Assembly (NCBI GenBank): GCA_963705525.1
Contig: CAVPJW010000004.1
Coordinates: 248,001 to 312,000, forward strand
Reading direction: 5' to 3'
Source of the DNA: CAVPJW01 sp963705525
GTDB taxonomy: Bacteria; Acidobacteriota; Vicinamibacteria; Vicinamibacterales; CAVPJW01
DNA length: 64,000 nucleotides
Below are positions 27,787 to 37,350 of this stretch, piece after piece (the stretch's first letter is position 1; the number at the start of each line of letters is the position of its first letter). A program made the position numbers and the translations under genes. The notes below the pieces were generated by a model. That model saw only the letters and a program-made list of their open reading frames with translations, searched no databases and was not told where the DNA came from.

Positions 27787-29070
27787 ATGACTCGACCCAC
27801 GACTGTCCGCTGGCGCGTCCTCGCGCTGATCGTCCTGGCCAGCTCGGTCTCCTACGTTCTCCGATTCAACATGTCTCTGGCCGGCCAGCCGATCATGAAG
27901 GACCTCGGCCTGTCGGAACTGCAGTTCGGCCTGATCCTGTCCGCGACTGGCTGGGGCTACGGTCTCTTCCAGCTTCCCGGAGGACTCCTGGGTGAATTCG
28001 TGGGTGCGCGTCGCGGGTTGACGATCATCATGATCGCGTGGGGGATCCTGACCCTTCTCACCGGTCTGGTGCCCGGTTCGATTCTCGTTCCGCCGCTGGT
28101 GAGCCTGCTGGCGCTCATCGTGTTGCGATTCCTCCTGGGAGCGGCTGAGGCGCCTTTCTATCCCGTGTCCTCCGGACTGTCGGTGGCGACGTGGTTTCCG
28201 CCATCGCAGTGGGCGCTGCCAAACGGCCTCGGCAGCACGGGACTGACGCTCGGGGCCGCGGCCGCAGGCCCCGGCTTCGTGTGGCTCGTCGCCAAGCTTG
28301 GCTGGAGAGAAGCGTTCGTGGTCTGCGCGCCTATTGCCATCGTGGTCGCGGGGTTCTGGTGGTGGTACTACCGCGACGAACCGGGCGACCATACCAGTGC
28401 AAACCAGGAAGAGTTGGAGCTCATTCGCGCCGGCCGGACCGCATTGGCAGCGGACGCGAACGATCGGACCGGATGGAGGCGTGTGATCAGAAGCCGCGAC
28501 ATCCTCCTGGTAACGATCAGTTATTTCTGCATGAACTACGTCTTCTATCTTTTCTTCAACTGGTTCTTCTATTACCTGACGGTGGTGCGGCATCTTCCGG
28601 ACCAGGTGGGCGGCAACTTCACCGGTGCGCAGTGGTTGGTCGGCGCCGTGACGGCAACGCTCGGCGGCATCGTCTGCGATCGTCTCACGGTGCGATACGG
28701 CCCGCGTCTGGGCTGTCGATGGACGGTCATGGCAGGCCTGCTGCTCTCAGCCCCGCTTCTCGTCGCGGGAGCGCTGACCGAGGATCCGACGATGGCCATC
28801 GTCCTGCTCTGTCTCAGCTTTGGGTGTGCCGAGCTCACGGACGGGGCATTCTGGGCGGCGACCATGCGGATGGCCGGCAAGCACGTCGCGGCGGCGACAG
28901 GCGTCCTGAACACGGGAGGCAATGTCGTGAGTGGCGTCGGCGCGGTCCTCGTGCCCATGACGGCCGCGGCGTTCGGCTGGGTCGCCGCGGTCTCAACGGG
29001 CGCCGTGTTCGCCGTGATTGGCGCGCTACTCTGGATCTGGATCAAGGCGGATCAGGTCATCGACGTCTGA
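27787..29070 (+). CDS. Major facilitator superfamily transporter, anion:cation symporter type
   Basis: The 427-residue protein has 12 predicted helices. Helix 1 is LALIVLASSVSYVLRFNMSL. The loop after helix 2 carries GGLLGEFVGARRGLTI, the MFS A-motif region. Features such as ATGWGYGLFQLPGG and GTQWLVG-like segments (TGAQWLVGAVTATLGGIVCD) fit the ACS family that carries hexuronates, glucarate and related organic anions with protons. The specific substrate is not visible. The start at 27787 is chosen because family members begin a few residues before helix 1; upstream codons are in frame but lack a ribosome site. It sits between the TonB receptor and a convergent secreted alpha/alpha-barrel protein. 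Confidence 0.88.
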   Translation: MTRPTTVRWRVLALIVLASSVSYVLRFNMSLAGQPIMKDLGLSELQFGLILSATGWGYGLFQLPGGLLGEFVGARRGLTIIMIAWGILTLLTGLVPGSILVPPLVSLLALIVLRFLLGAAEAPFYPVSSGLSVATWFPPSQWALPNGLGSTGLTLGAAAAGPGFVWLVAKLGWREAFVVCAPIAIVVAGFWWWYYRDEPGDHTSANQEELELIRAGRTALAADANDRTGWRRVIRSRDILLVTISYFCMNYVFYLFFNWFFYYLTVVRHLPDQVGGNFTGAQWLVGAVTATLGGIVCDRLTVRYGPRLGCRWTVMAGLLLSAPLLVAGALTEDPTMAIVLLCLSFGCAELTDGAFWAATMRMAGKHVAAATGVLNTGGNVVSGVGAVLVPMTAAAFGWVAAVSTGAVFAVIGALLWIWIKADQVIDV

Positions 29071-29108
29071 CTGTATCGACAGGTTATGGAACGGTCCTCT
29101 GCCACCGA

Positions 29109-29132
29109 AACCCTGACGCACTGGTCAGGGTT
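29109..29132. terminator. Hairpin between the MFS and secreted-protein genes
   Basis: A perfect 9-bp stem (aaccctgac / gtcagggtt) with a 6-base loop lies just after the MFS stop and overlaps the stop codon of the convergent minus-strand gene. There is no T-tract. Its place between two convergent genes suggests bidirectional termination. Confidence 0.5.
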
Positions 29133-31452
29133 CGACCGCATAACCGTCGGCGAGAAGCGTCTCGCCTTTGACCTCGACCGGCGCCTTCCCGTTGACCACT
29201 AGCCGGTAGGTCTTCGCCCCGTCCACACCTGCAAACCGCACGCGCGTCGTCTGCCCTGGTTGCGCGGTCTCCACGTCGAAACTCAGCTCCGCGTCGCCAA
29301 CTCGCAGATTCTTCACGTTGGCCGCATTGAAGCCCACGCCCTGCCGGCGCGCCACGTCGACAAAGGCATCGCCAAGAAGGCCCGACATCATCTCGACCGT
29401 CGTCATCTGACTGCCGGTGCCCCAGTGAATGCCTGTCAGTGCGCCGGGCTCGTTGTCGTGCCCCATGTGGGCCCAGTTTTCCCAGGGCGCCACCGCGAAA
29501 CCGGAACGTGCGGCGGCGACGGCGCGCTCGAGATAATCGAGCCGTCCATTGACCTTGTAGTAGTCGAGCAGGAGCGCCGCCAGGTAACACTGACGGGCGT
29601 CGCTCCATTCCGCGTCCGTGTTCTGCGTGGTCGTGCCGCCAAGAAGCTTCGGAGACAGGAGCGGGTGATTCCAGACCTGCTGCGTCAGCAGCAGGTAGTC
29701 CACGACGCGCTCGCCCGTTTCGAGCAGCTCAGGCCTGTGCGTTGACGTGTACAAACTCAAATAGGCCTGCGCCGCCTGCATCGTGGACAGATTGTTCTGC
29801 GGATACTGCGACGTCCATCGATCGTAAAAGTCGAAGGGCTTGCGGGCGCACGACAGAAACGTCTCGAAGTCGTACCAGCGCTGCCTGGGCAGCACCTCGC
29901 GCGTGATGAAATCCTGCGCGCGAAGCGCGGCATCCCGATATGTCTGCTCCGCCGACACGTCGGCGAACGTCGCGAGAAAGAGCGCCGATCCGGCCGTCTC
30001 GGCGTTGAAGTCCTTGAACTCGGATCGCGGCGTCAACGACTCGTCAAACCATGAGGGAATTGCCCCTGAGGATTGCTGCGCGTTCACGAGGAACGCGGCG
30101 TACGGCGCCAGAAACGCGAGAATTTCCGTCTTTCGCTCAGGCACAAGATCCGTCGCCCACCGCAGCATCCAGTAGCCCGTCCAGGACATGCAGAACGTGT
30201 GGTAGTCATCGACAAAGCCGGCCCAGCCGTCCTCGCGGAGCCAGGTGTTCGTATCATGCAGATAGATGGTCGAGAACGCGCCGCCGTTTCGCGGGCTCGT
30301 CAATGCAAGGTTCAGCACCTGCTCGGCCTTGCGCTTCATGGTCGCGTCGTTGGCCTTCTGCGCGTAGAGATACCATCCGTAGGCCGTGCGCAGATTCTGG
30401 AACCAGGAGTTGAACCACGCATCTTCCTTGGGGGCATCGTCCCACTTGCCCCAGGGATTGCGGTTGCTGGTCAGCGCGCCGCAGCGTTTTCCGCCGCAGT
30501 CCGACTCCCAGTATTTTTCGTCCGCGTATCGCGTCCAGGCTTCACGCCGCCAATCGTCAAAGAGAAAAAGCTCGGGACGCTTGACGTTGCGCTGAAGATC
30601 GAGAGCCGCCAGCAGGCTGGGATGCCCGAACTTCTCCCACATGAGGTCGGTGACGCGGCGATAACCGAGGCGCTCTGGCTGAGCCGACGCGAGAATCCAG
30701 TAGTGATAGGTGACGGGGCCGGAAACGGTGAGCGGAACACCAGCGGTACGTTGAAAATAGCTGTGGCCCGTCGGTTTGCCGGACACGGCTCCATAGGAGA
30801 ACCAGGCGCGGCCCTTCGGCACGACGGAGAGGTCGAGCGCGGTCGGCTCGGCTGAGAGACTGTCAGCCGTCAGCAGATCGAGGCGCGGGATGATCGCTGC
30901 AAACACACGGCCCTGCTGGAACTGCACCGCGGGTGATTTGTACGCCCAGTGCGCCGTCAGGTGGTCCTGAGCGGCCTTGATGTTCTGGCTCCAGACGAAG
31001 TCCAGGGGACCTGCAGCCGGCGTGTCGGTGTCTCGCGTCTTCGGCGCAAACGTCAACCGGTCTTCGACCGACGCAACCGTCTTGCCTGGCCTGGGCGTGT
31101 ATCGCATGCTCACCGAGATCGCATCGGCGTCCGGGCCCAACTGCAGCTGCCGCTCGTACGTGCCCTCGGCGCATTGGCCGCGCACGATGAGCCGTGGCTC
31201 GAGCCGCTGGACCTCGACGACGCCGCAGCTGCTTGAACCGCCCACGACGACAACGGGGCCGCTCGTGTCGAGCGCGTCGACCCAGCTCTGGCCATCCAGG
31301 ATCTGCACCTGCTCTCGAACGGTCGCTCCGGTCCCGGAGATCGTTACCTTGATCGTCGGTCCCGCCAGCGTAACCGGCGCCTGAGCATGGACCCGGTTGT
31401 TGAACGGTCCGTTCAGTGCGAGCGTCAACAGCAAGATGTGTTTTGTGCGCAT
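29125..31452 (-). CDS. Secreted protein with an alpha/alpha-barrel (six-hairpin glycosidase-like) domain
   Basis: The 775-residue protein has a Sec signal (MRTKHILLLTLALNGPFNNR, cleaved near VHAQA). Residues about 25-270 are a beta-rich domain; residues about 280-690 are helical and aromatic-rich, with WFNSWFQNLRTAYGWYLYAQ, WAGFVDDYHTFCMSWTGYW and GAIPSWFDESL. The alternation of helices and W/Y-D patterns resembles the (alpha/alpha)6 barrel of polysaccharide lyases and unsaturated-glycan hydrolases. A short beta domain ends the protein. Catalytic residues cannot be assigned with certainty. A role in breaking down a polysaccharide in the periplasm or outside the cell is the best guess, and the neighbouring MFS and TonB receptor fit that. 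Confidence 0.62.
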   Translation of the reverse strand: MRTKHILLLTLALNGPFNNRVHAQAPVTLAGPTIKVTISGTGATVREQVQILDGQSWVDALDTSGPVVVVGGSSSCGVVEVQRLEPRLIVRGQCAEGTYERQLQLGPDADAISVSMRYTPRPGKTVASVEDRLTFAPKTRDTDTPAAGPLDFVWSQNIKAAQDHLTAHWAYKSPAVQFQQGRVFAAIIPRLDLLTADSLSAEPTALDLSVVPKGRAWFSYGAVSGKPTGHSYFQRTAGVPLTVSGPVTYHYWILASAQPERLGYRRVTDLMWEKFGHPSLLAALDLQRNVKRPELFLFDDWRREAWTRYADEKYWESDCGGKRCGALTSNRNPWGKWDDAPKEDAWFNSWFQNLRTAYGWYLYAQKANDATMKRKAEQVLNLALTSPRNGGAFSTIYLHDTNTWLREDGWAGFVDDYHTFCMSWTGYWMLRWATDLVPERKTEILAFLAPYAAFLVNAQQSSGAIPSWFDESLTPRSEFKDFNAETAGSALFLATFADVSAEQTYRDAALRAQDFITREVLPRQRWYDFETFLSCARKPFDFYDRWTSQYPQNNLSTMQAAQAYLSLYTSTHRPELLETGERVVDYLLLTQQVWNHPLLSPKLLGGTTTQNTDAEWSDARQCYLAALLLDYYKVNGRLDYLERAVAAARSGFAVAPWENWAHMGHDNEPGALTGIHWGTGSQMTTVEMMSGLLGDAFVDVARRQGVGFNAANVKNLRVGDAELSFDVETAQPGQTTRVRFAGVDGAKTYRLVVNGKAPVEVKGETLLADGYAVEP

Positions 31453-31504
31453 ATGTGACGTCGGGAAGTATAGACCATCGGAACAACGCTACGATGTGAG
31501 GCAC

Positions 31505-32938
31505 GTGACCAACGCATCATCCTCTGACCGTTCGGCCGGCCTGCGCAGGTCATCTCGAGCCCCAGACGATCAGCTCGGATTTCAACTATTCGCCGTCATG
31601 ACGGGCATCGCCGCGCTCGTGCTCTTTTCCGAGCGGCATTTCATCCTCGAGCTTCACCGGGGGCTCATCGGCATGCCGGTCGTCGTACCAGTGGGCCTCG
31701 CCTTGCTCATGGCCTGGCGACCGTCGAGCGTTCTCATCTTTCTCGCCTACTGGACTACGAATACGTACTACCTCCTGCTCGGTTTCCCGGAGAACAACAC
31801 GAACCAGACATTGACGTTCTTCGCCGGCCTCGCGGTGTTGGGCGCAGCCGCCGCAAGCATGCGCCGCGAACGGACCCTTCGCATCTCGGGCGCCACGCTC
31901 TTCAGAGAGTTCTCACCTGCGGTCCGACTGTGCGTCGTGGGGCTCTACTTCTGGACCATCTGGCACAAGCTGAATACCGACTTCATCAACCCCGATGTCA
32001 GCTGCGCTGTGCGACTCACCTCCGACATGTTCAAAGAGTTCGGCGTGGAGACCTTTCCCGACGGCCTGGCGGCGCCGGCGGTCGGCCTCACCCTCCTGGC
32101 GGAGGCCGCGCTTCCCGTCGGCCTTCTGTTCAAGCGCACCGAGCGTATGACGGCGCTCTTCGGGCTGCCGTTCCACTGGCTTCTCGGCGTCGCCGGCTTC
32201 TACGGATTTTCGGCGACGATGATGGCGTTCCTGCCGCTGTTTCTCGCGCCGTCTGCCGGGCGAGCGTTCTCTGGCTGCGCTGCGCACGTCACGTTCAACC
32301 GAGTCGCGCTCGTCGCGTACGTGGGGAGCCTTCTCGCCGCGGAGCTCGTGTTCGGGGTCGATGCCAGCCGAGTCGGCAAAGTTCTGTGGCTCGCCCTGCC
32401 GGCAATTTCAGCCGTGCTCTGGTACACCAATCGCGGACCGGCACGAACCGACGACACGCCCGTGCCCGTCTGGCGTCTACTCACCGAGCCGCGCCTGCTG
32501 TACATCGTGCCGCTGGCGCTCTTTCTGAACGGCGCGAGCCCGTTCCTCGGTTTCAAGACCGAGTACAGCTACGCGATGTACAGCAATCTGAGGACTGAGG
32601 GTGGGACGACAAACCATCTGCTGTGGCGAACGCCGCTTCGCCTCGCGAACTATCAGACCGACCTCGTTGAAGTGATGAGAGGCAGCGATCCCGTACTCTT
32701 CAAACGGCTCGGAGGCCGTCCAGTCACGCGTTATGAACTGACCAGCACGCTCTGGTCCATCGTCAAAGAGGAAAAGCGCGGGTCGATTGCACTCGTGCTG
32801 GAGTCGGGGGGACAACGCCGAACCTATCTGGCAGCCGACAACGAACCCGCACTTTTTGTGCGGCCCTCCTTTCTCGAACGGGCATTATTGAGGTTCCGCC
32901 GGATCGTTCCGGCCGAGAAGGGCCGATGCGAACACTAA
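31505..32938 (+). CDS. HTTM-like (vitamin-K-gamma-carboxylase-like) multispan membrane protein
   Basis: The ~477-residue protein has about ten helices. The pattern WTIWHKLNTDFINPDVSCAV, followed by LLAEAALPVGLLFKRTERMT and FGLPFHWLLGVAGFYGFSAT, matches the horizontally transferred transmembrane (HTTM) domain related to vitamin K-dependent gamma-carboxylase. A C-terminal ~130-residue soluble tail begins at YSNLRTEGGTTNHLLWRTPL. Bacterial HTTM proteins have unknown substrates. The start is uncertain: GTG at 31505 is taken, with GAGG 3-4 bases before it; GTG at 31496 is in frame. It is divergent from the secreted alpha/alpha-barrel gene, sharing a 52-base gap. Confidence 0.66.
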   Translation: MTNASSSDRSAGLRRSSRAPDDQLGFQLFAVMTGIAALVLFSERHFILELHRGLIGMPVVVPVGLALLMAWRPSSVLIFLAYWTTNTYYLLLGFPENNTNQTLTFFAGLAVLGAAAASMRRERTLRISGATLFREFSPAVRLCVVGLYFWTIWHKLNTDFINPDVSCAVRLTSDMFKEFGVETFPDGLAAPAVGLTLLAEAALPVGLLFKRTERMTALFGLPFHWLLGVAGFYGFSATMMAFLPLFLAPSAGRAFSGCAAHVTFNRVALVAYVGSLLAAELVFGVDASRVGKVLWLALPAISAVLWYTNRGPARTDDTPVPVWRLLTEPRLLYIVPLALFLNGASPFLGFKTEYSYAMYSNLRTEGGTTNHLLWRTPLRLANYQTDLVEVMRGSDPVLFKRLGGRPVTRYELTSTLWSIVKEEKRGSIALVLESGGQRRTYLAADNEPALFVRPSFLERALLRFRRIVPAEKGRCEH

Positions 32939-32954
32939 TCACCGCGGGCGGACG

Positions 32955-35423
32955 CTAAGACTCCAGGTTGAGCGCCTTCATCGGCTCGATGTGACGCACG
33001 CGCCGGGCGGGAATGTAGCAAGCCGCTCCAGCGACGACAATCAGAATCAGCGGTACAGCGACGAACGTCGTGATGTCGGTCGTACCGACGCCGAAAAGCA
33101 TCGACGACAGCACGCGGGTCGCGAGCGTCGCACCGACAAGTCCGAGCACCATGCCTGCCGCCACTAACCGCAGACCGCTCGCCATGACCATGCGGCTGGC
33201 TTGCTGGGGTGTTGCCCCGAGCGCCAGCCTGAGTCCCAGCTCTCGCATCCGCTGCTGTACCGAGTACGCCATGCTGCCGTACAGACCGACCATGGCCAGA
33301 ATGAGCGCGGCGCCCGCGAATATCCCGAGGAGCCACGAGCGGAATCGTGGTTGCCCCAGCGTCTCAGACACCACCTGATCCATCGGGCGAATTGGCGGAA
33401 CAGGAATCGTGCGGTCCATGCTCCAGACGGCGTCTCGCAGGCTTGCGCTCACCTGCTCCGGCGGCAGCTCCGTACGGACGACGAGCGCCATCGACGGCCA
33501 GGGCATTTGCAGATGCGGCACGAACATCTGGGGCTCGGAGACCCGGTCGAGGCCGAAGTGTCGCACGTCACCAACCACGCCGACGATCTGGCGAGTCGCC
33601 GCCTGTCCCGGCATGATCGCCAGGTCGTGCGTCAGATACCGGCCGATCGGATCGGCGCCCTTCCAGTAACGTTCTGCCATGGCTTGATTGATGATGACGA
33701 CACCAGGTGCGCCGCTCCGATCTCGCGCATCGAACCAGCGACCGCGTTTGAGCGGAACGCCCACGGTGGCGAAGTAATCGGGTGAGACGACATGAAGTGG
33801 CGCGGCCGGCCGCTCGCCCACTGGAAGCATCGCCTGGCCCTCAATCGAAAACGTGCTGTCGTCGACGAAGAACCGCGCGCGCGGATCCAGCGGAAGCCCC
33901 AGCGTGGCGCCCGCCGATTGAATACCCGGAATCTGCTGGATTCGGCTCAGGAGCTCTTCGAAGAACGCCCCGCCCGCACCCGCGGCCGCGCGGCTCCGCG
34001 AAAGTTCAATGCGATCCAACGTCAGCAGCGCCGACGAGCGGAAGCCCGGGCTCACATGCCCCAGTCGAACGAAGCTCTGAATGAGGAGACCCGAAGCGAT
34101 CAGGAGCACGACCGACACCGCCATTTGGCCCATGACGAGCACCTGCCTCGTCCGCTGACTGGCTCCGCTGAGCGTGCCGCGCGCGCCAGCCCTCAGCGTT
34201 TCCTGTTGGCGCGATCGGCCCAGCTGCAGAGCCGGCGCCAGACCGAAGATCAGGCCCGCAACCGTCGCAATCGTGACGGTAAAAGCAACCACCTGCGCAT
34301 CGATCCCCACCTGATCGAGGCGAGGTATCCCCTCGGGAGCCAGCTTGAGCACGAGGTCCAGACCCCACACGGCCAGAAGCAAGCCGACTCCACCGCCGAC
34401 GATTGACAGCACGAGGCTCTCGGTGAGGGCCTGGCGGATCAGGCGCGCCCGGCTCGCGCCCAGCGCGCCACGCACCGCGATCTCGCGCGAACGCGATGCG
34501 GCGCGAACGAGGACCAGGCCCGAGACGTTGGCGCACGCGATGAGCAGCACGCCGGCAACTGCCGCCAGCAAGACGTACAGGGCAGGACGTATCGTGCCAA
34601 CGACGACCTCGTGCAGGGACGCGACGGCTGCTCTCATTCCGTGGTTGGTGTCTGGGTATTGGCGTTCAAGAGCCGCGGCGAGACCCCTCATATCGGCTCT
34701 CGCCTGCGCCAGCGACACGTCGGTTTTCAGGCGCGCCACGAGCGACAGAATTCTGTAACTACGGTATGACGCGGCCGGAATCGCCGGATTGGGCGGTTCG
34801 GTCGGTGAGATCCGGAGTGGCACCCACAACTCGGTGCCCGCCACGGGAAAATCGAAGTCCTTGGGCATGACGCCCACGACCAGCGTTGAATTGCCGTCCA
34901 ACGCAATCTCCCGGCCCACGACCGCGGCATCACCGCTGAAGCGCCGCTGCCACAGGCCGTATCCCAGCACGGCGACGCGTCGGGCGCCGGGCCGATCATC
35001 CTCGGTCAGGAAGGCACGTCCGAGCGGCGGATGGACGCCCAGCACATCGAACAAGTCGTACGAGCACGTCGCAGCCAGGACTTTCTCCGGGTCGCCACCC
35101 GGTCCCGAGATGTTCACGCTCGGGCTCCAGTAGGCGGCTATTCCGGCAAACGCCCGGTTTCGGTTCTTGATGTCGAAATAGTTTGGGGGCGAGACACTGG
35201 ACTGAGTGTCAGTAGCGTCCTGCACATGGAAGACGCGCACGAGATCGCCGGCATGTGGATAGGCCAACGGCCGCAGGACCACCGCATTGATCACGCTGAA
35301 AATGACGACAACGGCACCGATCCCGAGGCCGAGCGTCGCGAGCACCACGCCCGTGAAGAACGGGGCTCGAACGTATCCGCGAACCGCATACCGGAGGTCA
35401 TGCCAGAGCGAATCCAAAGGCAC
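32955..35423 (-). CDS. Second ADOP-family duplicated ABC transporter permease
   Basis: The 822-residue protein repeats the plan of the permease at 2659-5151. A first helix lies at about 19-45 (PFFTGVVLATLGLGIGAVVV), then a MacB-like periplasmic domain with GLWQRRFSGDAAVVGREIAL. An FtsX block starts at about 280 (LLIACANVSGLVLVRAASRS, REIAVRGALGASRARL) and a C-terminal FtsX block has MRELGLRLALGATPQQASRM and ends IEPMKALNLES. No ATPase is adjacent. The annotated first codon is a GTG overlapping AAGGAG. TTG two codons later sits at a better distance from that ribosome site and may be the true start. Confidence 0.92.
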   Translation of the reverse strand: MPLDSLWHDLRYAVRGYVRAPFFTGVVLATLGLGIGAVVVIFSVINAVVLRPLAYPHAGDLVRVFHVQDATDTQSSVSPPNYFDIKNRNRAFAGIAAYWSPSVNISGPGGDPEKVLAATCSYDLFDVLGVHPPLGRAFLTEDDRPGARRVAVLGYGLWQRRFSGDAAVVGREIALDGNSTLVVGVMPKDFDFPVAGTELWVPLRISPTEPPNPAIPAASYRSYRILSLVARLKTDVSLAQARADMRGLAAALERQYPDTNHGMRAAVASLHEVVVGTIRPALYVLLAAVAGVLLIACANVSGLVLVRAASRSREIAVRGALGASRARLIRQALTESLVLSIVGGGVGLLLAVWGLDLVLKLAPEGIPRLDQVGIDAQVVAFTVTIATVAGLIFGLAPALQLGRSRQQETLRAGARGTLSGASQRTRQVLVMGQMAVSVVLLIASGLLIQSFVRLGHVSPGFRSSALLTLDRIELSRSRAAAGAGGAFFEELLSRIQQIPGIQSAGATLGLPLDPRARFFVDDSTFSIEGQAMLPVGERPAAPLHVVSPDYFATVGVPLKRGRWFDARDRSGAPGVVIINQAMAERYWKGADPIGRYLTHDLAIMPGQAATRQIVGVVGDVRHFGLDRVSEPQMFVPHLQMPWPSMALVVRTELPPEQVSASLRDAVWSMDRTIPVPPIRPMDQVVSETLGQPRFRSWLLGIFAGAALILAMVGLYGSMAYSVQQRMRELGLRLALGATPQQASRMVMASGLRLVAAGMVLGLVGATLATRVLSSMLFGVGTTDITTFVAVPLILIVVAGAACYIPARRVRHIEPMKALNLES

Positions 35424-35563
35424 TCCTTATTGATGGCGAAGCAAGACAGCTCGAGCAAACCGCGTTCCACAAGAACAGTCGATTCTGCGGGCGCTTCAGC
35501 GGCCTGTTGTAGCGAGCTGGACGCTTGTGGGAATCCGGTGTTCGATTTCGAAGGGCACCCGCT

Positions 35564-37159
35564 TCATCTGCGGCGCAAGTCGATCAGTATTTCCCGAGCC
35601 GCGTTGTGCCCCGAAGCCCCCATTACCCCACCCCCGGGATGCGTGCAGGCGCCACAGAGGTACAAACCCGAGATCGGAGTGCGGTAGTTCGCCCAGCCCG
35701 GCACCGGCCGCATGAAGAACAGCTGGTCGAGACTCATGTCGCCCTGGAAGATGTTGCCGTGCGTCAACGCGAAATCGCGTTCGAGATCGAGCGGGCTAAC
35801 GACCTGCCGATGAATCACGGCGCCGGGAAAATTTGGGGCGTAGCGCCCCATGATTTCCGTCACGCGATCGCCGAACTTCTCCTTCTCCGTGTCCCAGGTG
35901 CCCTCGGCAAGCTCGTACGGCCCGAACTGGCAGAAGACGGACATGATGTGCTTGCCGGACGGCGCAATCGAATCGTCGTATACGGTCGGAATGACTGCCT
36001 CGAGAAACGGCTCGGACGACCAGCGTCCGTACTTCGCCTCGTCATACGCGCGCTCGATGTAATCGAGCGACGGACAGATGTCGATGGTCGCCCTGTGCTG
36101 GGGTCCGGGGCCCGCCCCCGGCAGCGCCGTAAAGTCCGGCAGCTCTCCAAGGGCATAGTTCACCTTCACCGATGAGCCGCTCACCCGGAAGCGCCGGACC
36201 TCGCGCGTGAAGTCGCCGGGGAGCTCGCGCTCGGCGTCCAGCAGCTTCAGAAATGTCACCTTCGGATCGGCGTTCGACACCACAACTTTCGCCGCGATCT
36301 CCTCCCCGTTCGTCAGCGTCACGCCGGTGGCACGCCCATCCTTGACGAGAATGCGCTCGACGGGTGCGCTGCACCGAATGTCGGCGCCCTTCGCGCGCGC
36401 CGACGCGGCGATGCTCTCAGACACCTGCCCCATTCCGCCGCGAACAATCCCCCAGCAACCGCGCATGCCGTCCACTTCGCCCATCGCGTGATGGAAGAGC
36501 ACATACGCCGTGCCGGGAGTGCGCACTCCGGCGAATGTGCCGATCACCGCCTGGCTTCCCAGAAGCGCTTTCAACTCGCCGGATTCGAACCACGCATCCA
36601 GGAAGTCCTGGGCGCTCCCCACCATGAGATCGATCTCGCTGAAGAGATCCTTCTTCAACCCGCGGGCGAGCCGGCCGATGCGGAACAGATCCATCAGGTC
36701 GCGGAGGCGCGACGATGTGGGATCGGGTGGCGTCATCAGCAGAAGCGGTTCGATGAAGTCGGCCAGCCGGTTGATCGTCCGCTCGTACTCTTCGTAGGCG
36801 TCTGCATCACGCGCCGAGAACTTTCTGATCTCGTCGCGCGTCTTGCGGGCGTCGTTCCAGACCATCAGATGACGTCCGTCCGGAAACGGCTGGAAGTACG
36901 GCGGATCCTGCGGGTAGACGGTCAGGCCGAACTTCTTGAGTTCGAGGTCGCGGATGACCTCGGGGCGAAGCAGGCTGAGGACGTACGCGGCTGTCGAGAC
37001 CTTGTAACCGGGCCACGTGTTCTCAGTCACCGACGCGCCGCCGACATACGGCCGTCGCTCGACGACCAGCGTCGCGAGGCCCTTCTGCGCCAAGTAGGCT
37101 GCGGTCACGAGGCCATTGTGACCTCCACCGACGATGATCACGTCATAGCGTTGGGGCAT
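35564..37159 (-). CDS. Phytoene-desaturase-like FAD-dependent oxidoreductase
   Basis: The 531-residue protein starts MPQRYDVIIVGGGHNGLVTA, the dinucleotide-binding GxGxxG fold, with VERRPYVGGASVTE completing the FAD site. Late motifs VVSNADPKVTFLKLLD and GLYLCGACTHPGGGVMGASG are the second FAD contact typical of the phytoene-dehydrogenase/PYROXD2 group. Such enzymes act on carotenoids or other hydrophobic amines or polyenes; no carotenoid genes are near, so the substrate is open. The upstream in-frame extension to 37264 lacks a ribosome site and the fold begins directly at this ATG. It is divergent from the APC permease and convergent with nothing; the ADOP permease lies downstream on the same strand. 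Confidence 0.88.
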   Translation of the reverse strand: MPQRYDVIIVGGGHNGLVTAAYLAQKGLATLVVERRPYVGGASVTENTWPGYKVSTAAYVLSLLRPEVIRDLELKKFGLTVYPQDPPYFQPFPDGRHLMVWNDARKTRDEIRKFSARDADAYEEYERTINRLADFIEPLLLMTPPDPTSSRLRDLMDLFRIGRLARGLKKDLFSEIDLMVGSAQDFLDAWFESGELKALLGSQAVIGTFAGVRTPGTAYVLFHHAMGEVDGMRGCWGIVRGGMGQVSESIAASARAKGADIRCSAPVERILVKDGRATGVTLTNGEEIAAKVVVSNADPKVTFLKLLDAERELPGDFTREVRRFRVSGSSVKVNYALGELPDFTALPGAGPGPQHRATIDICPSLDYIERAYDEAKYGRWSSEPFLEAVIPTVYDDSIAPSGKHIMSVFCQFGPYELAEGTWDTEKEKFGDRVTEIMGRYAPNFPGAVIHRQVVSPLDLERDFALTHGNIFQGDMSLDQLFFMRPVPGWANYRTPISGLYLCGACTHPGGGVMGASGHNAAREILIDLRRR

Positions 37160-37269
37160 GGGATCGCTCGACTGGTGCAGGAGAATTGGTGAACGGTGCC
37201 CGAAAGAAGCTGGCGCAGCGTAGTGCACTCGGTGTACACAGTCAACGGAGGTGGGGGGTAACAAAATTC

Positions 37270-37335
37270 AGTTCTTGGTTCTTGGTGCTTAGTGCTTAGT
37301 GCTCACTAAAAACTAGGAACAAAGAACCAGGAACT
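37270..37335. repeat. Long imperfect palindrome in a divergent intergenic gap
   Basis: The 66-base element folds on itself: bases 37270-37302 match the reverse complement of 37303-37335 at 26 of 33 positions. The ends are agttcttggttctt and aagaaccaggaact. The centre contains a gcttagt word repeated. It lies 16 bases before the APC permease start, inside the gap from the flavoprotein gene. It could be a hairpin in the permease 5' leader, an operator, or a mobile or low-complexity palindrome. It resembles the 7402-7454 element in style, both arms opening agttct. Confidence 0.6.
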
Positions 37336-37350
37336 ATTTCGACCCCGTCT

